Assembly (NCBI GenBank): GCA_963785815.1
Contig: CAWAWN010000001.1
Coordinates: forward strand, 1-64,000
Source of the DNA: UBA4742 sp963785815
GTDB taxonomy: Bacteria; Actinomycetota; Acidimicrobiia; Acidimicrobiales; Acidimicrobilacustridaceae
Direction of reading: 5' to 3'
DNA length: 64,000 nt
The translations under genes were made by a program, and so were the position numbers. Below are positions 7,525 through 16,309 of the stretch, piece after piece (the first letter of the stretch is position 1; each line of letters starts with the position of its first letter). The notes below the pieces were generated by a model that worked only from the letters and a program-made list of their open reading frames with translations, ran no database searches and had not been told where the DNA came from.

Positions 7525-9189
7525 ACGAAGCACATCTTCGTGACCGGAGGTGTGGCGAGCTCCCTGGGCAAGGGGCTCACCGCGTCCTCACTCGGTCGCC
7601 TGCTCAAGTCCCGTGGGTTGCGGGTCACGATGCAGAAGCTCGACCCCTACATCAACCTCGATCCGGGCACCATGAACCCGTTCGAGCACGGGGAGGTGTT
7701 CGTCACCGACGACGGGGGAGAGACCGATCTCGACCTCGGCCACTACGAGCGGTTCATCGACGAGGCCCTGTCCAAGGACTCCAACGCCACCACCGGCTCC
7801 ATCTACTCGGCCGTGCTGGCGGCCGAGCGCCGCGGCGACTACCTGGGCAAGACCGTCCAGGTCATCCCCCACATCACCGACGAGATCAAGCGTCGCATCA
7901 CCCGGCTGGCCGGCGACGCCGTCGACGTGGTCATCACCGAGGTCGGCGGCACGGTGGGCGACATCGAGATCCTGCCCTTCCTCGAAGCCATCCGGCAGTT
8001 CCGCCTGGACGTGGGACGCGACAACGTCTGCTACGTGCACGTCACGCTGGTGCCCTTCATCGGACCGTCGGGTGAGCAGAAGACCAAGCCCACCCAGCAC
8101 TCGGTCACCGAGCTGCGCAGCCGCGGCATCCAGCCCGACGCCATCGTGTGCCGCAGCGAGTCGCCCATCTCCCAGGACCTCAAGCGCAAGATCTCGAACC
8201 TGTGCGACGTGCCCGTGGCCGCGGTGGTCAACGCCGCCGACGCCCGCAGCCTCTACGAGATCCCGCTCGTGCTGCACGAGGAGGGCCTCGACGAGGAGGT
8301 CTGCAAGATCCTGGGCCTGGGCGGTCGCGACGTGGACCTGTCCGAGTGGGAGATCATGATCGACCACATCGAGACGGCCACCGACCCCGTCCGCATCGGG
8401 ATCATCGGCAAGTACGTGAGCCTGCCCGACGCCTACTTGTCGGTCATCGAGTCGCTCAAGCACGCCGGGTTCCATCACGGCGCCGACGTCGAGATCGACC
8501 TGATCCAGGCCGAGCAGGTCGAAGGGCTGCTGGCCGAGGGCCGCCTGCGCGACCTCGACGGCATCGTGATCCCCGGTGGGTTCGGCGAGCGCGGCATCGA
8601 GGGCAAGATCGCGGCGGCTGGCTACGCCCGGGAGAACGAGGTGCCCTGCCTGGGCCTGTGCCTGGGCATGCAGCTGATGACCGTCGACTTCGCCCGCAAC
8701 GTGTTGGGCATGACCGGGGCCAACTCCAGCGAGTTCGACCCGGCCTCGCCCTACCCGGTGATCGACCTGATGGACTCCCAGCGCGACGTCACCGACATGG
8801 GCGGCACCATGCGCCTCGGCGCCTACGTGGCCAAGCTCACACCCGGCTCGCAGGTGGCCCGGATCTACGGCGAGGAGGTGGTGTCGGAGCGCCATCGGCA
8901 CCGCTACGAGTTCAACCCCCGCTTCCGCAGCCGCTTCGACGAGTCCGACTTCGTGTGCTCCGGGTCGTCGCCCGACGGCCGGCTGGTCGAGTTCATCGAG
9001 CTGCGGGGCCACCCGTTCTGGGTCGGCACCCAGGCCCACCCCGAGTTCAAGAGCCGCCCGAACCGCCCGGCCCCCCTGTTCCGCGAGCTCATCGCCGCCG
9101 CCCTGGCCCGCGCCGAGGGGCGCAACCCCCACATCATCCAACTGGAGCGCGAATCCGCCAGCGAGCGTGAGTCCGCCGCTGCCTCGTGA
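7522..9189 (+). CDS. pyrG: CTP synthase
   Basis: 555 aa. It aminates UTP to CTP using glutamine and ATP. The N-terminal synthetase domain begins with the P-loop 'GGVASSLGKG', and 'EVGGTVGDIE' and 'SVTELRSRGIQPD' are conserved. The C-terminal class I glutamine amidotransferase has nucleophile Cys in 'PCLGLCLGMQL' and the His/Glu pair in 'AHPEFKSRP'. The last ~20 residues are a charged tail. The final codons overlap the NUDIX gene by GTGA. A 120-bp leader after recN probably carries its promoter; I see no clear attenuator. Confidence 0.96.
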   Translation: MTKHIFVTGGVASSLGKGLTASSLGRLLKSRGLRVTMQKLDPYINLDPGTMNPFEHGEVFVTDDGGETDLDLGHYERFIDEALSKDSNATTGSIYSAVLAAERRGDYLGKTVQVIPHITDEIKRRITRLAGDAVDVVITEVGGTVGDIEILPFLEAIRQFRLDVGRDNVCYVHVTLVPFIGPSGEQKTKPTQHSVTELRSRGIQPDAIVCRSESPISQDLKRKISNLCDVPVAAVVNAADARSLYEIPLVLHEEGLDEEVCKILGLGGRDVDLSEWEIMIDHIETATDPVRIGIIGKYVSLPDAYLSVIESLKHAGFHHGADVEIDLIQAEQVEGLLAEGRLRDLDGIVIPGGFGERGIEGKIAAAGYARENEVPCLGLCLGMQLMTVDFARNVLGMTGANSSEFDPASPYPVIDLMDSQRDVTDMGGTMRLGAYVAKLTPGSQVARIYGEEVVSERHRHRYEFNPRFRSRFDESDFVCSGSSPDGRLVEFIELRGHPFWVGTQAHPEFKSRPNRPAPLFRELIAAALARAEGRNPHIIQLERESASERESAAAS

Positions 9190-9734
9190 CCGATCTCGGC
9201 TTCGCCAGGTTGGGCGAGCGCGAGGTGTACCAGGGCCACGTCATCGGGTTGGGGATCGGCACCTTCCAGGCGCCGGACGGGACCACCTTCGAGCGCGACA
9301 TCGTCCACCACCCCGGGGCGGTGGCCGTGGTGCCGCTGCTCGACGATGGTCGGGTGGTGATGGTGCGCCAGTACCGGGCCCCCATCGACCGCCTGCTGCT
9401 CGAGATCCCCGCCGGTCTGCGCGACGTGGCCGGCGAGGACCCCCAGGTGACGGCGGCCCGCGAGCTGGCCGAGGAGACGGGTCTGGGGGCCGAGCGGTTC
9501 GAGTGGTTGTGCGAGTTCCACAACTCGGCCGGGTGCAGCGACGAGACCATCGTCATCTACCTGGCCACCGGGCTGCAGCCGGTCGACCTCGACCGCCAGG
9601 GGGTGGAGGAGCAGCACATGACCATCGAGCAGGTGGCGCTCGACGACCTCGACGACCTGGTGGCCCGGGGCGAGCTCACCGACGCCAAATCCATCATCGG
9701 CCTGTCGCTGGTCCGCCGCCACCCGCGGCCCTGA
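9186..9734 (+). CDS. NUDIX hydrolase, ADP-ribose pyrophosphatase-like
   Basis: 182 aa. The Nudix box is 'RELAEETGL' with the upstream Glu seven residues before, preceded by 'LEIPAGLRDVAGEDP', which is the ADP-ribose pyrophosphatase form with one residue more than the consensus spacing. Such enzymes hydrolyse ADP-ribose to AMP and ribose-5-phosphate. GTG 9186 overlaps the pyrG stop by 4 bp. Substrate is inferred from similarity to actinobacterial ADPRases. Confidence 0.85.
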   Translation: MTDLGFARLGEREVYQGHVIGLGIGTFQAPDGTTFERDIVHHPGAVAVVPLLDDGRVVMVRQYRAPIDRLLLEIPAGLRDVAGEDPQVTAARELAEETGLGAERFEWLCEFHNSAGCSDETIVIYLATGLQPVDLDRQGVEEQHMTIEQVALDDLDDLVARGELTDAKSIIGLSLVRRHPRP

Positions 9735-9741
9735 GGTCGGC

Positions 9742-10719
9742 GTGGCACCCACGCCCGATCTCCCGTCGGGAGGCCTGCCCCTGGAGGCGGAGGACTTCCT
9801 GACCTGGTTGTCGGCCGAGCGCGGGCGGGCGGCCAACACGGTGACCGCCTACCGGCGGGACCTGACCGCCTACCTGGGTTGGCTGGCCGATCGCCACGTG
9901 GAGCTGGGCCAGGTCACCGAGGAGCAGCTGGGCGACTACGTGGCGCACCTGAGGGCCTCCGGCAAGGCGCCGGCCTCGGTGGCCCGGGCCCTGGTGGCGG
10001 TGCGCTCGCTGCACCGCTTCCTGCTCGACGAGGGCTACCGCGACCGCGATCCGGCCGCCGGCCTGGAGCAGCCACGGGTGCCCAAGGGCCTGCCCAAGCC
10101 CTTGTCCGAGGCGCAGGTCACCGCCCTGATCGACGCGGTGGTGGGCGACGACGCCCTGGCCCGGCGCGATCGGGCGATCCTCGAGGTGCTCTACGGCACC
10201 GGGTTGCGCATCTCCGAGCTGGTCGGGATCTCGCTGGCCGACCTCGACCTGGGCGGAGACCTGCTGCGGGTGCTGGGCAAGGGCTCCAAGGAGCGTGACG
10301 TCCCGGTCGGGTCGTTGGCCCACGCCGCCCTGGCCGCCTACCTCGGTCCCGGGGGGCGCGAGGTCCTGGTCCCGGACCGCTGGGCTCGCCGCGGCGACGC
10401 CGAGGCGCTGCTGCTGAACCAGCGGGGGAGCCGGCTGTCACGCCAGGGGGCCTGGCAGATCGTCCGCCGCTACGGCGAGCGCAGCGGATTGTCCGACCAC
10501 CTGAGCCCCCACGTGCTGCGCCACTCCTGTGCCACCCACATGCTCGACCACGGCGCCGACATCCGGGTGGTCCAGGAGCTGCTGGGCCACGCCTCGCTCA
10601 GCACCACCCAGGTGTACACCCTGGTGTCGACCGAACGGATCTGGTCGGTGTACCGCTCGGCCCACCCGCGGGCTGCGGGGCCGCCCGCCTCGACGGGAAT
10701 GGGTACCCTGGCGCGGTGA
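9742..10719 (+). CDS. xerD: Site-specific tyrosine recombinase XerD
   Basis: 325 aa. It has an N-terminal SAM-like core-binding domain (residues ~15-100, 'FLTWLSAERGRAANTVTAYRR') and a C-terminal catalytic domain. The catalytic Arg is in 'GTGLRISEL', then 'HVLRHSCATHML' (His, Arg), 'LLGHASLSTTQVYT' (His and the nucleophile Tyr). With XerC it resolves chromosome dimers at dif. The nudix-xerD neighbourhood downstream of recN/pyrG is a common actinobacterial order, which favours XerD over XerC or a phage integrase. GTG start 8 bp after the NUDIX gene. Confidence 0.9.
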   Translation: MAPTPDLPSGGLPLEAEDFLTWLSAERGRAANTVTAYRRDLTAYLGWLADRHVELGQVTEEQLGDYVAHLRASGKAPASVARALVAVRSLHRFLLDEGYRDRDPAAGLEQPRVPKGLPKPLSEAQVTALIDAVVGDDALARRDRAILEVLYGTGLRISELVGISLADLDLGGDLLRVLGKGSKERDVPVGSLAHAALAAYLGPGGREVLVPDRWARRGDAEALLLNQRGSRLSRQGAWQIVRRYGERSGLSDHLSPHVLRHSCATHMLDHGADIRVVQELLGHASLSTTQVYTLVSTERIWSVYRSAHPRAAGPPASTGMGTLAR

Positions 10720-11090
10720 CCGACACCACCGGATCCCGCGCCGAGGACACCGCCGCCGACTCCGACCTGGGTCCCGACGTGGCCGCCCAGCGGGGTGTGC
10801 TGATCCGCGAGCAGGAGCAGCTGGCGGCCGAGATCGACGAGCTGCACGTCGGGGATCCGAGCGAGGCGCACGACGAGAACTTCGCCGACAGCGGGCAGGT
10901 GGCGGCCGAGCAGGGCGAGAACATGGCCCTGGCCGGGCGCCTGCGCGAGCAGCTCGACGACGTGGCCCGCGCCCTGGACAAGCTCGACGCCGGCACCTAC
11001 GGGCTGTGCGAGGCCTGCGGCGAGCCCATCAGCGCCGATCGCCTCGAGGCCATGCCCGCGGCGCGGTACTGCATCCACCACGCCGGCTGA
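10716..11090 (+). CDS. DksA/TraR-type zinc-finger protein
   Basis: 124 aa. A helical hairpin (residues ~20-85) leads into 'YGLCEACGEPI' and 'ARYCIHHA'. This is the DksA C4 finger CxxC-x17-CxxC with the last Cys replaced by His, a substitution I believe also occurs in other actinobacteria. Homologues bind RNA polymerase through its secondary channel or act as small regulators; the DxxDxA tip residues of true DksA are not obvious. GTG 10716 overlaps the xerD stop (GTGA), so it is translationally coupled. Confidence 0.82.
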   Translation: MTDTTGSRAEDTAADSDLGPDVAAQRGVLIREQEQLAAEIDELHVGDPSEAHDENFADSGQVAAEQGENMALAGRLREQLDDVARALDKLDAGTYGLCEACGEPISADRLEAMPAARYCIHHAG

Positions 11091-11097
11091 GCTCGCC

Positions 11098-11622
11098 TTG
11101 GCCCGCGCCGCGCACCTGGCCAAGCGCTTCTTCGGTTCGCTGCGCCCGGGTGGTCCCCCCCGGGCCGAGCTGGACTGGGTGGATCGCCAGCTCCTCGACG
11201 GCGAGGCCGACCTGTGGCGCCGCATGAGCGGCCCCGATCGCCGTCACTCGGTGCTGGTGGCCCGGCGGGTGGAGCGCACGCTGGGCCACGAGGCCACCCG
11301 CGAGGTGCTGGCCGCCGCCCTGCTCCACGACGTGGGCAAGAAGGAGTCGGGGCTCGGGACCTACGGCCGGGTGATCGCCACGCTGTCCGGGGCGGCCGTG
11401 GGGCGAGACCCCGACACCATCCGCGACTGGACCCGCACCCGCGGCTTCACCCGCCGGGCCGGCCTGTACCTCCAGCACCCCAAGCTGGGCGGCGACCTGC
11501 TGGGGATGGCCGGCAGCGATCCCCTGACCGAGACCTGGGCTCGTGAGCACCACCTGCCCGCCGACCAGTGGACCATCGATCCGGTGGTGGCCCAGGCCCT
11601 CCACGACGCCGACGACGACTGA
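11098..11622 (+). CDS. HD-domain protein
   Basis: 174 aa with an HD metal-binding motif: 'RRHSVLVARRV' gives the first His, 'ALLHDVGKKES' the HD pair, and 'REHHLP' and 'ALHDADD' further ligands. Proteins of this type are putative phosphohydrolases. The likely start is TTG 11098, seven bases after the dksA-like stop; the next in-frame ATG (11224) would remove the first ~42 residues but leave the HD motif, so the start is uncertain. It closes the pyrG-led run and faces VapC. Confidence 0.72.
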   Translation: MARAAHLAKRFFGSLRPGGPPRAELDWVDRQLLDGEADLWRRMSGPDRRHSVLVARRVERTLGHEATREVLAAALLHDVGKKESGLGTYGRVIATLSGAAVGRDPDTIRDWTRTRGFTRRAGLYLQHPKLGGDLLGMAGSDPLTETWAREHHLPADQWTIDPVVAQALHDADDD

Positions 11623-11633
11623 CCGAGGCCTGT

Positions 11634-11648
11634 CCTGACCCCGTCAGG
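11634..11648. terminator. Short hairpin between convergent HD and vapC genes
   Basis: cctgac (11634-11639) and gtcagg (11643-11648) form a 6-bp stem with a 3-base loop in the 41-bp gap between two convergent stop codons. There is no T-tract, so it is only a candidate bidirectional terminator. Confidence 0.4.
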
Positions 11649-11663
11649 GCCGCCGACCGACGA

Positions 11664-12059
11664 TCAGGCGGTCAGCGTCTGGAGCGGGGTGTGGCGGGCC
11701 ATGACCTCGAAGTCGCGGTCGGCGTGCAGCACCGGGACGTCATGGCGCAGGGCGACCGCCGCGATCAGGCAGTCGTTGAGCTGTCGGGGGGTCTCGCCGT
11801 TGCGCCGGCACGTGCGATAGAGGTCGGCCGCGGCGTCGGCATCGAGGGCGGCGGCGATGGGGAGGTGGACCACCGCCGCCACCATCTGCCTGAGCTCGAC
11901 CAGGTGCCGCGGGTTCCGCGCCCCGGCCAGCAGCTCCAGCTGCACGATGTCGGTGATCGCGACCCGATCGTCGTCGAGTGCGCTCCGCACGGCCACGTTC
12001 GCGGTGCTGCCGTCCCGTCGCAGGTAGGCGATCCATGCGGAGGTGTCGACCAGGATCAC
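11664..12059 (-). CDS. vapC: VapC-type PIN-domain toxin
   Basis: A 131-aa PIN-domain RNase. All four acidic residues expected for Mg binding are present: Asp5 ('VDTSAW'), Glu42 ('LELLAG'), Asp96 ('LNDCLIA') and Asp114 ('HADRDF'). VapC toxins cleave tRNA or rRNA and are neutralised by VapB. GTG 12059 overlaps the antitoxin stop by GTGA, typical of vapBC operons. All catalytic residues being intact argues the toxin is active. Confidence 0.9.
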   Translation of the reverse strand: MILVDTSAWIAYLRRDGSTANVAVRSALDDDRVAITDIVQLELLAGARNPRHLVELRQMVAAVVHLPIAAALDADAAADLYRTCRRNGETPRQLNDCLIAAVALRHDVPVLHADRDFEVMARHTPLQTLTA

Positions 12060-12271
12060 AGGTCGGGGGGCTCCCAGCCTGGGCGCAGCTCTTCGAGGTC
12101 GAGGTCGAAGCCGGTCCCCTCCATGGCCAGCAGCTCTCCCTTGGTCATGGGATCGCCGCCGACCAGCTGCTTGAGGGCCAGGATGACGGCGTCACGCTTG
12201 GTCTCCAGCGCGTACATCTGCATCGCTCGCTCGACCAGGTCGTCAGGGATGTCGATGTTGGTGCGGCTCAT
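12056..12271 (-). CDS. vapB: VapB-type antitoxin
   Basis: 71 aa. The N-terminus 'MSRTNIDIPDDLVERAM' and 'LETKRDAVILALKQL' are the ribbon-helix-helix DNA-binding part of the VapB family (often annotated VapB/MazE-like 'type II antitoxin'). The C-terminal ~25 residues are acidic and end in 'GWEPPDL', the likely toxin-binding tail. It should repress its own operon through the palindrome just upstream (12301-12330). Confidence 0.88.
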   Translation of the reverse strand: MSRTNIDIPDDLVERAMQMYALETKRDAVILALKQLVGGDPMTKGELLAMEGTGFDLDLEELRPGWEPPDL

Positions 12272-12300
12272 GGATCGACGATACCAAGACCTCGCTCAGG

Positions 12301-12330
12301 CATACACCGACATACACCTCAAGGTGTATG
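12301..12330. promoter_or_regulatory. Palindromic VapB operator
   Basis: catacacct (12311-12319) and aggtgtatg (12322-12330) are perfect inverted 9-mers separated by two bases, and a third half-site catacacc lies at 12301-12308 in direct orientation with a 10-bp period. The element is 30 bp upstream of the vapB start and 10 bp beyond the trpS stop, as expected for an autoregulated toxin-antitoxin promoter. Confidence 0.75.
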
Positions 12331-12339
12331 CGTCGGTCC

Positions 12340-13314
12340 TCAGAGCAGGCCGAGGGCGCGATGGGCCCGATGCAGGGTGGGGCCGGCGATCGAGCGGGCG
12401 TGGTTCGCCCCGGCGGCCAGGATGCCGGCGGTGGCGCTGGGATCGGCCTCCAGCTGGCGATAGCGGGCCTGGATGGGCTCGAGCAGGGCCACGACCGCCT
12501 CGGCCGTGTCGGCCTTGAGGGGCCCGTACTGGTCGTACCGCTCGGCGCAGGCCTGGGGCGTGCTGCCCGTGCAGGCGGCCAGGATGGACAGCAGGTTGGA
12601 CACGCCTGGCTTGGCCGCCGGGTCGTAGCGCACCTCGTTGTCGGCGTCGGTGACCGCCCGGCGGATCTTCTTGCTCACCGAGCCGAGGTCCTCGAGCACC
12701 AGGACGCAGCCGGTCAGCGAGTCCGCCGACTTGGACATCTTGTTCTCAGGGTGCTGGAGGTCCATGACCCGGGCGCCGACGGGTGGGATGGCCGCCTCGG
12801 GCACCACGAACGTGGGCCCGTAGCGGTTGTTGAAGCGCTCGGCCAGGTTGCGGGTCAGCTCCAGGTGCTGGCGCTGGTCGTCGCCCACGGGCACCTTGTC
12901 GGCGTCGTAGAGGAGGATGTCGGCCGCCATGAGGGCGGGGTAGGTGAACAGCCCGGCCGAGACGAACTCGGCGTTGGCCGACTTGTCCTTGAACTGGGTC
13001 ATGCGGCTGAGCTCGCCGTAGGAGGCGGTGCACTGCAGTATCCAGGCCAGGCCGGCGTGCTCGGCCACGTGGCTCTGCAGGAACAACGTGGACACCGCCG
13101 GATCGATGCCCACGGCCAGCAGGAGCTGGGCCAGCTCCATGGTGTTGGATCGCAGCTCGGCCGGGTCCTGGGGGAAGGTCAGGGCGTGCAGGTCGACCAC
13201 GCAGTAGAGGGTCTCGTCCTCGTGTTGGGCGGCCACCCAGTGGCGCAGCGCCCCCAACAGGTTGCCGAGGTGCAGGGAGCCGGAGGGCTGGATGCCGGAC
13301 AGGACGCGGGCCAT
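12340..13314 (-). CDS. trpS: Tryptophan--tRNA ligase
   Basis: 324-aa class I aminoacyl-tRNA synthetase charging tRNA-Trp. 'GIQPSGSLHLGNLLGAL' holds the HIGH-like motif (HLGN) and 'KMSKSADS' the KMSKS loop. Length matches TrpRS (~330). The start ATG at 13314 gives the canonical 'MARVLSGIQPSG'; longer open frame upstream is antisense to the next gene and rejected. It is followed on the same strand by the vapB operator and vapBC. Confidence 0.95.
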   Translation of the reverse strand: MARVLSGIQPSGSLHLGNLLGALRHWVAAQHEDETLYCVVDLHALTFPQDPAELRSNTMELAQLLLAVGIDPAVSTLFLQSHVAEHAGLAWILQCTASYGELSRMTQFKDKSANAEFVSAGLFTYPALMAADILLYDADKVPVGDDQRQHLELTRNLAERFNNRYGPTFVVPEAAIPPVGARVMDLQHPENKMSKSADSLTGCVLVLEDLGSVSKKIRRAVTDADNEVRYDPAAKPGVSNLLSILAACTGSTPQACAERYDQYGPLKADTAEAVVALLEPIQARYRQLEADPSATAGILAAGANHARSIAGPTLHRAHRALGLL

Positions 13315-13464
13315 GGGCGGCGATGCTAGGCCAGGCCCCGCGGCGCGCTGGAACGGGTTGGGCCGGGCCGGCCGTGGGCCGACCGGCCCAGGGGCGAAGG
13401 ACTTCGGTCCCTGGTCCCGCCGGTGCTCGGGGGAGCAGGGTGGGGACCGACCCGGAGGATCAAC

Positions 13465-14286
13465 ATGTACGACCACATCATCGTCCCCTTCGACGGGACC
13501 GCCCACGCCCTGGGGGCCGCCCTGGCGGCGACCGACCTCTCGGAGCGCTTCGGCGCCGAGCTGGTGCTGGCCACCGCCGCCGACCTCGAGGGCGAGCGCG
13601 TCGAGCAGTTCAAGACGGCGGCCAGGAACCGCAGCGACAACCGGGTCACCGTCTGGGTGGAGCCGGCCCACATCGAGGCCCCGGCCATCGCCTCGGTCGT
13701 CGCCCACCGTCCCAACTCGCTCATCTGCATGTACACCAGCGCCCGCACGGGCGTCCGCCGGGCGGTGTACGGGAGCCTGGCCGAGTACCTGCTGCGCCAC
13801 ACCGACGCCCCCGTGCTGCTGTTCGGTCCGAGCTGGCGGCAGGGCAGCCTGGTCAACCTGCGCAACCTCATCGTGTGCCTGGACGGCACGCCCACGGCCG
13901 AGGCGGCCATCCCGTTGGCGGTCGGCTGGGCCCAGGCCATGCCGCTGAGCGCCGTGGTGCTCCACGTCGACCTGGGCGAGGCCGAACCGGCGGTCGACCT
14001 GGCCCGGTTGGCCTACCCGCTCGAGCAGCTCTGCACTGAGCTGGAGCGGGTCACCGTGCCCGACACCCGCCCGGTGGAGGTCATCGTGGACATGGCTCGG
14101 TCGTCCACCGCCTCCATGCTGGTCATGGCCACCCACGCCCGGGCCGGGCTCGACCGGCTCCTGGGCGGCAGCGTCACCGCCGAGGTGGTGGCGCGCTCGC
14201 CGGTGCCTGTGCTGGTCCAGCGCGGCCCGCTGCCGACCGTGCGCCCCAACTGGGTGGACGACCAGGCCGCCTCAGGGTCCTCCTGA
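13465..14286 (+). CDS. Universal stress protein (tandem UspA domains)
   Basis: 273 aa. The N-terminal half starts 'MYDHIIVPFDGTAHA', a UspA beta1-loop-helix, and the C-terminal half ends with 'THARAGLDRLLGGSVTAEVV' and 'SPVPVLVQ', the ATP-binding G-x-GS signature. The second domain keeps the nucleotide site and the first looks degenerate. ATG 13465 is preceded by a cggagga ribosome site 6 bases upstream. It diverges from trpS with a ~150-bp promoter gap. The physiological trigger is not visible. Confidence 0.85.
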   Translation: MYDHIIVPFDGTAHALGAALAATDLSERFGAELVLATAADLEGERVEQFKTAARNRSDNRVTVWVEPAHIEAPAIASVVAHRPNSLICMYTSARTGVRRAVYGSLAEYLLRHTDAPVLLFGPSWRQGSLVNLRNLIVCLDGTPTAEAAIPLAVGWAQAMPLSAVVLHVDLGEAEPAVDLARLAYPLEQLCTELERVTVPDTRPVEVIVDMARSSTASMLVMATHARAGLDRLLGGSVTAEVVARSPVPVLVQRGPLPTVRPNWVDDQAASGSS

Positions 14287-14296
14287 GGCGTCGTCG

Positions 14297-14815
14297 TCAG
14301 GCCGTGTCCTGGGTGGTGACGCCCGGGATGGAGATCTTGCAGGTGTTGAGCAGGCGGTCGGTGACGCGTCCCAGCAGCGCGGTCTGCAGGTCGCTGAGGG
14401 CGGTGGGCACGGCCAGGCCGGCCAGCAAGGTGGCCTCATCGCCGGGGCTGAGCCGGCCCACCGCGGTCCCCAGGCAGGTCTGGTCGGCGGCCGACAGGGT
14501 GTTGCCCTGGTCGGCACCGGCCACGATGGCCGCGGCCAGGGTCGAGGTCGGGATGCACGACCTGGCCACCGATCCCATGGCGGCCAGGTCGCGGTCGCTG
14601 GCCGCCCGGTTGGCGGCCAGCGGGCGGGTGGCGGCGCGGTTGCGGGCGAAGGCGGAGGCGAGGCACTGCTCCTGGGCGCCGGTCAGCTTGTACACCGACG
14701 AGAGGGTCTGGGCCGCGGTGGCCGGGCTCACCGTGGGCGCCGAGGAGTGGCTGCACCCGCTCGAGGCCACCAGCAGGGCTCCCACGAGCACCGTGGCGGT
14801 GGCGAGACGGGCCAT
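14297..14815 (-). CDS. Predicted lipoprotein, unknown function
   Basis: 172 aa. It has a signal peptide with lipobox 'VASSGC' (Cys at ~21), followed by a Ser/Thr-rich linker and a helical Ala-rich domain with about four further cysteines that may form disulphides. Repeated 'C...A' helices ('QEQCLASAFARN', 'DQTCLGTAVGRL') suggest two related ~55-residue units. I do not recognise the family. It is convergent with the stress protein (10 bp between stops) and divergent from scpA. Confidence 0.75.
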   Translation of the reverse strand: MARLATATVLVGALLVASSGCSHSSAPTVSPATAAQTLSSVYKLTGAQEQCLASAFARNRAATRPLAANRAASDRDLAAMGSVARSCIPTSTLAAAIVAGADQGNTLSAADQTCLGTAVGRLSPGDEATLLAGLAVPTALSDLQTALLGRVTDRLLNTCKISIPGVTTQDTA

Positions 14816-14852
14816 CGACCGACCGTAGCCGGGGGGCCTCTATCGTGTCGCC

Positions 14853-15650
14853 ATGCCCTATGCGGTCCAGACCCCTGTCTACGACGGCCCCTTCGACCTG
14901 CTCCTGCACCTCATCCTGCGTGAGCAGGTCGACCTCTACGAGGTGTCGCTGAGCGCCATCGTCGACGCCTTCCTGGTCGAGGTGGCGGCCATGGACGCCC
15001 ACCTGGACCTGGAGGCGGCCACCGAGTTCCTGCTCATCGCCGCCACCCTGGTCGAGCTCAAGTCCCGCCGCCTGCTGCCCGACGAGGGCGACCTCGACCT
15101 GGACGAGGAGCTGGCCCTGTGGGAGGAGCGGGACCTGCTCATCGCCCGCCTGCTGGAGTGCAAGACCTACAAGGATGCGGCCGCCGCCCTGGCCACCCTC
15201 TCGCTGGAGGCCGCCCGCTCCTACCCGCGCACGGCCGGCCTCGAGGACCGCTTCTTGAACCTCACGCCCGACCTGCTGGAGGGCGTGACCCCGGCCGACC
15301 TGGCCGCGGCCATGGGTCGGGCCCTCACGCCTCGACCGGTCCCGATGGTCGAGATCGCCCACATCCATGCGGTGCGGGTCAGCGTCATCGACGCCGTCGA
15401 GGAGCTGATCGACGAGCTGCCCCGGGTGGGTCGCATCAGCTTCCGCACCCTCACCGAGCCGTTGGTCGAGCGCCTCGAGGTGGTGGTGCGCTTCCTGGCC
15501 GTGCTCGAGCTCTACAAGCAGGGGCTCATCGACATCGACCAGGCCCTGACCTTCGGCGACATCGAGATCCGCTGGTTGGGCCGCGACGCGGCCGGCGCCC
15601 TGGATGACATCGGGGCCGACCTGGCCGCGGTCGACGCCTACGAGGGCTGA
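14853..15650 (+). CDS. scpA: Segregation and condensation protein A
   Basis: 265-aa kleisin of the SMC-ScpAB condensin. The N-terminus 'VYDGPFDLLLHLI' and 'TEFLLIAATLVELKSRRLLP' bind SMC and ScpB, and the C-terminal winged helix 'VRFLAVLELYKQGLIDI' caps the SMC head. It acts in chromosome organisation and segregation. Its stop overlaps the scpB start by one base (TGATG), ensuring balanced synthesis. Confidence 0.94.
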   Translation: MPYAVQTPVYDGPFDLLLHLILREQVDLYEVSLSAIVDAFLVEVAAMDAHLDLEAATEFLLIAATLVELKSRRLLPDEGDLDLDEELALWEERDLLIARLLECKTYKDAAAALATLSLEAARSYPRTAGLEDRFLNLTPDLLEGVTPADLAAAMGRALTPRPVPMVEIAHIHAVRVSVIDAVEELIDELPRVGRISFRTLTEPLVERLEVVVRFLAVLELYKQGLIDIDQALTFGDIEIRWLGRDAAGALDDIGADLAAVDAYEG

Positions 15651-16309
15651 TGAGCGACGAAGCCCGACAGGCGGTGGAGGCCATCCTGATGGTGGCCGAC
15701 CGGCCCGTCGATCCCCATCTGCTGGCCCAGGTCACCGAGATGTCGCCGACGGCCATGCGGGCGCTGCTGGCCGAGCTGGCGGCCAGCTACGAGGCCGAGG
15801 ACCGGGGGTTCGTGCTGGTCGAGGTGGCCGGGGGCTACCGCTTCCAGAGCCACCCCGACCTGACCGGCTACGTCGAGCGCTTCGTGCTCGAGGGCCAGAA
15901 CGCCCGCCTGTCGTCGGCCGCGCTGGAGACCATCGCCATCGTGGCCTACAAGCAGCCCATCTCCCGAGCCCAGATCGCCTCCATCCGCGGGGTCAACGTC
16001 GACGGGGTCGTCCGCACCCTCGAGCAGCGGGGCTACATCGCCGAGGTCGCCCGCGACCCGGGGCCGGGGCAGGCCGTGCTGTTCGGCACCACCGACCTGT
16101 TCCTCGAGCGCCTCGGCCTGGCGTCGGTCGACGACCTGCCGCCGGTGGCGGGCTTCGTGCCCGGCGCGGACGTGGTCGAGGCCCTCGAGCAAGGCCTGCG
16201 CATCGACCTGGACGAGCCCGAGGCCACCGAGGCGCCCGAGGAGGCCGACGCCGTCGATCCCGAGGTGTCGGCGGAATCCGGCGGAGCCGGTGTCGACGGT
16301 GGCGCCTGA
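15650..16309 (+). CDS. scpB: Segregation and condensation protein B
   Basis: 219 aa with two winged-helix domains: 'AVEAILMVADRPV' in the first and 'SAALETIAIVAYKQPISRAQI' plus 'GVNVDGVVRTLEQRGYI' in the second, the hallmarks of ScpB. It dimerises on ScpA. The last ~45 residues are an acidic disordered tail that overlaps the start of rluB by 20 bp. Confidence 0.94.
   Translation: MSDEARQAVEAILMVADRPVDPHLLAQVTEMSPTAMRALLAELAASYEAEDRGFVLVEVAGGYRFQSHPDLTGYVERFVLEGQNARLSSAALETIAIVAYKQPISRAQIASIRGVNVDGVVRTLEQRGYIAEVARDPGPGQAVLFGTTDLFLERLGLASVDDLPPVAGFVPGADVVEALEQGLRIDLDEPEATEAPEEADAVDPEVSAESGGAGVDGGA

Noticed and set aside
9742..10719. Phage or integrative-element integrase
   Set aside because: The recombinase lies in a conserved housekeeping order with no attachment sites or phage genes; XerD is the simpler explanation.
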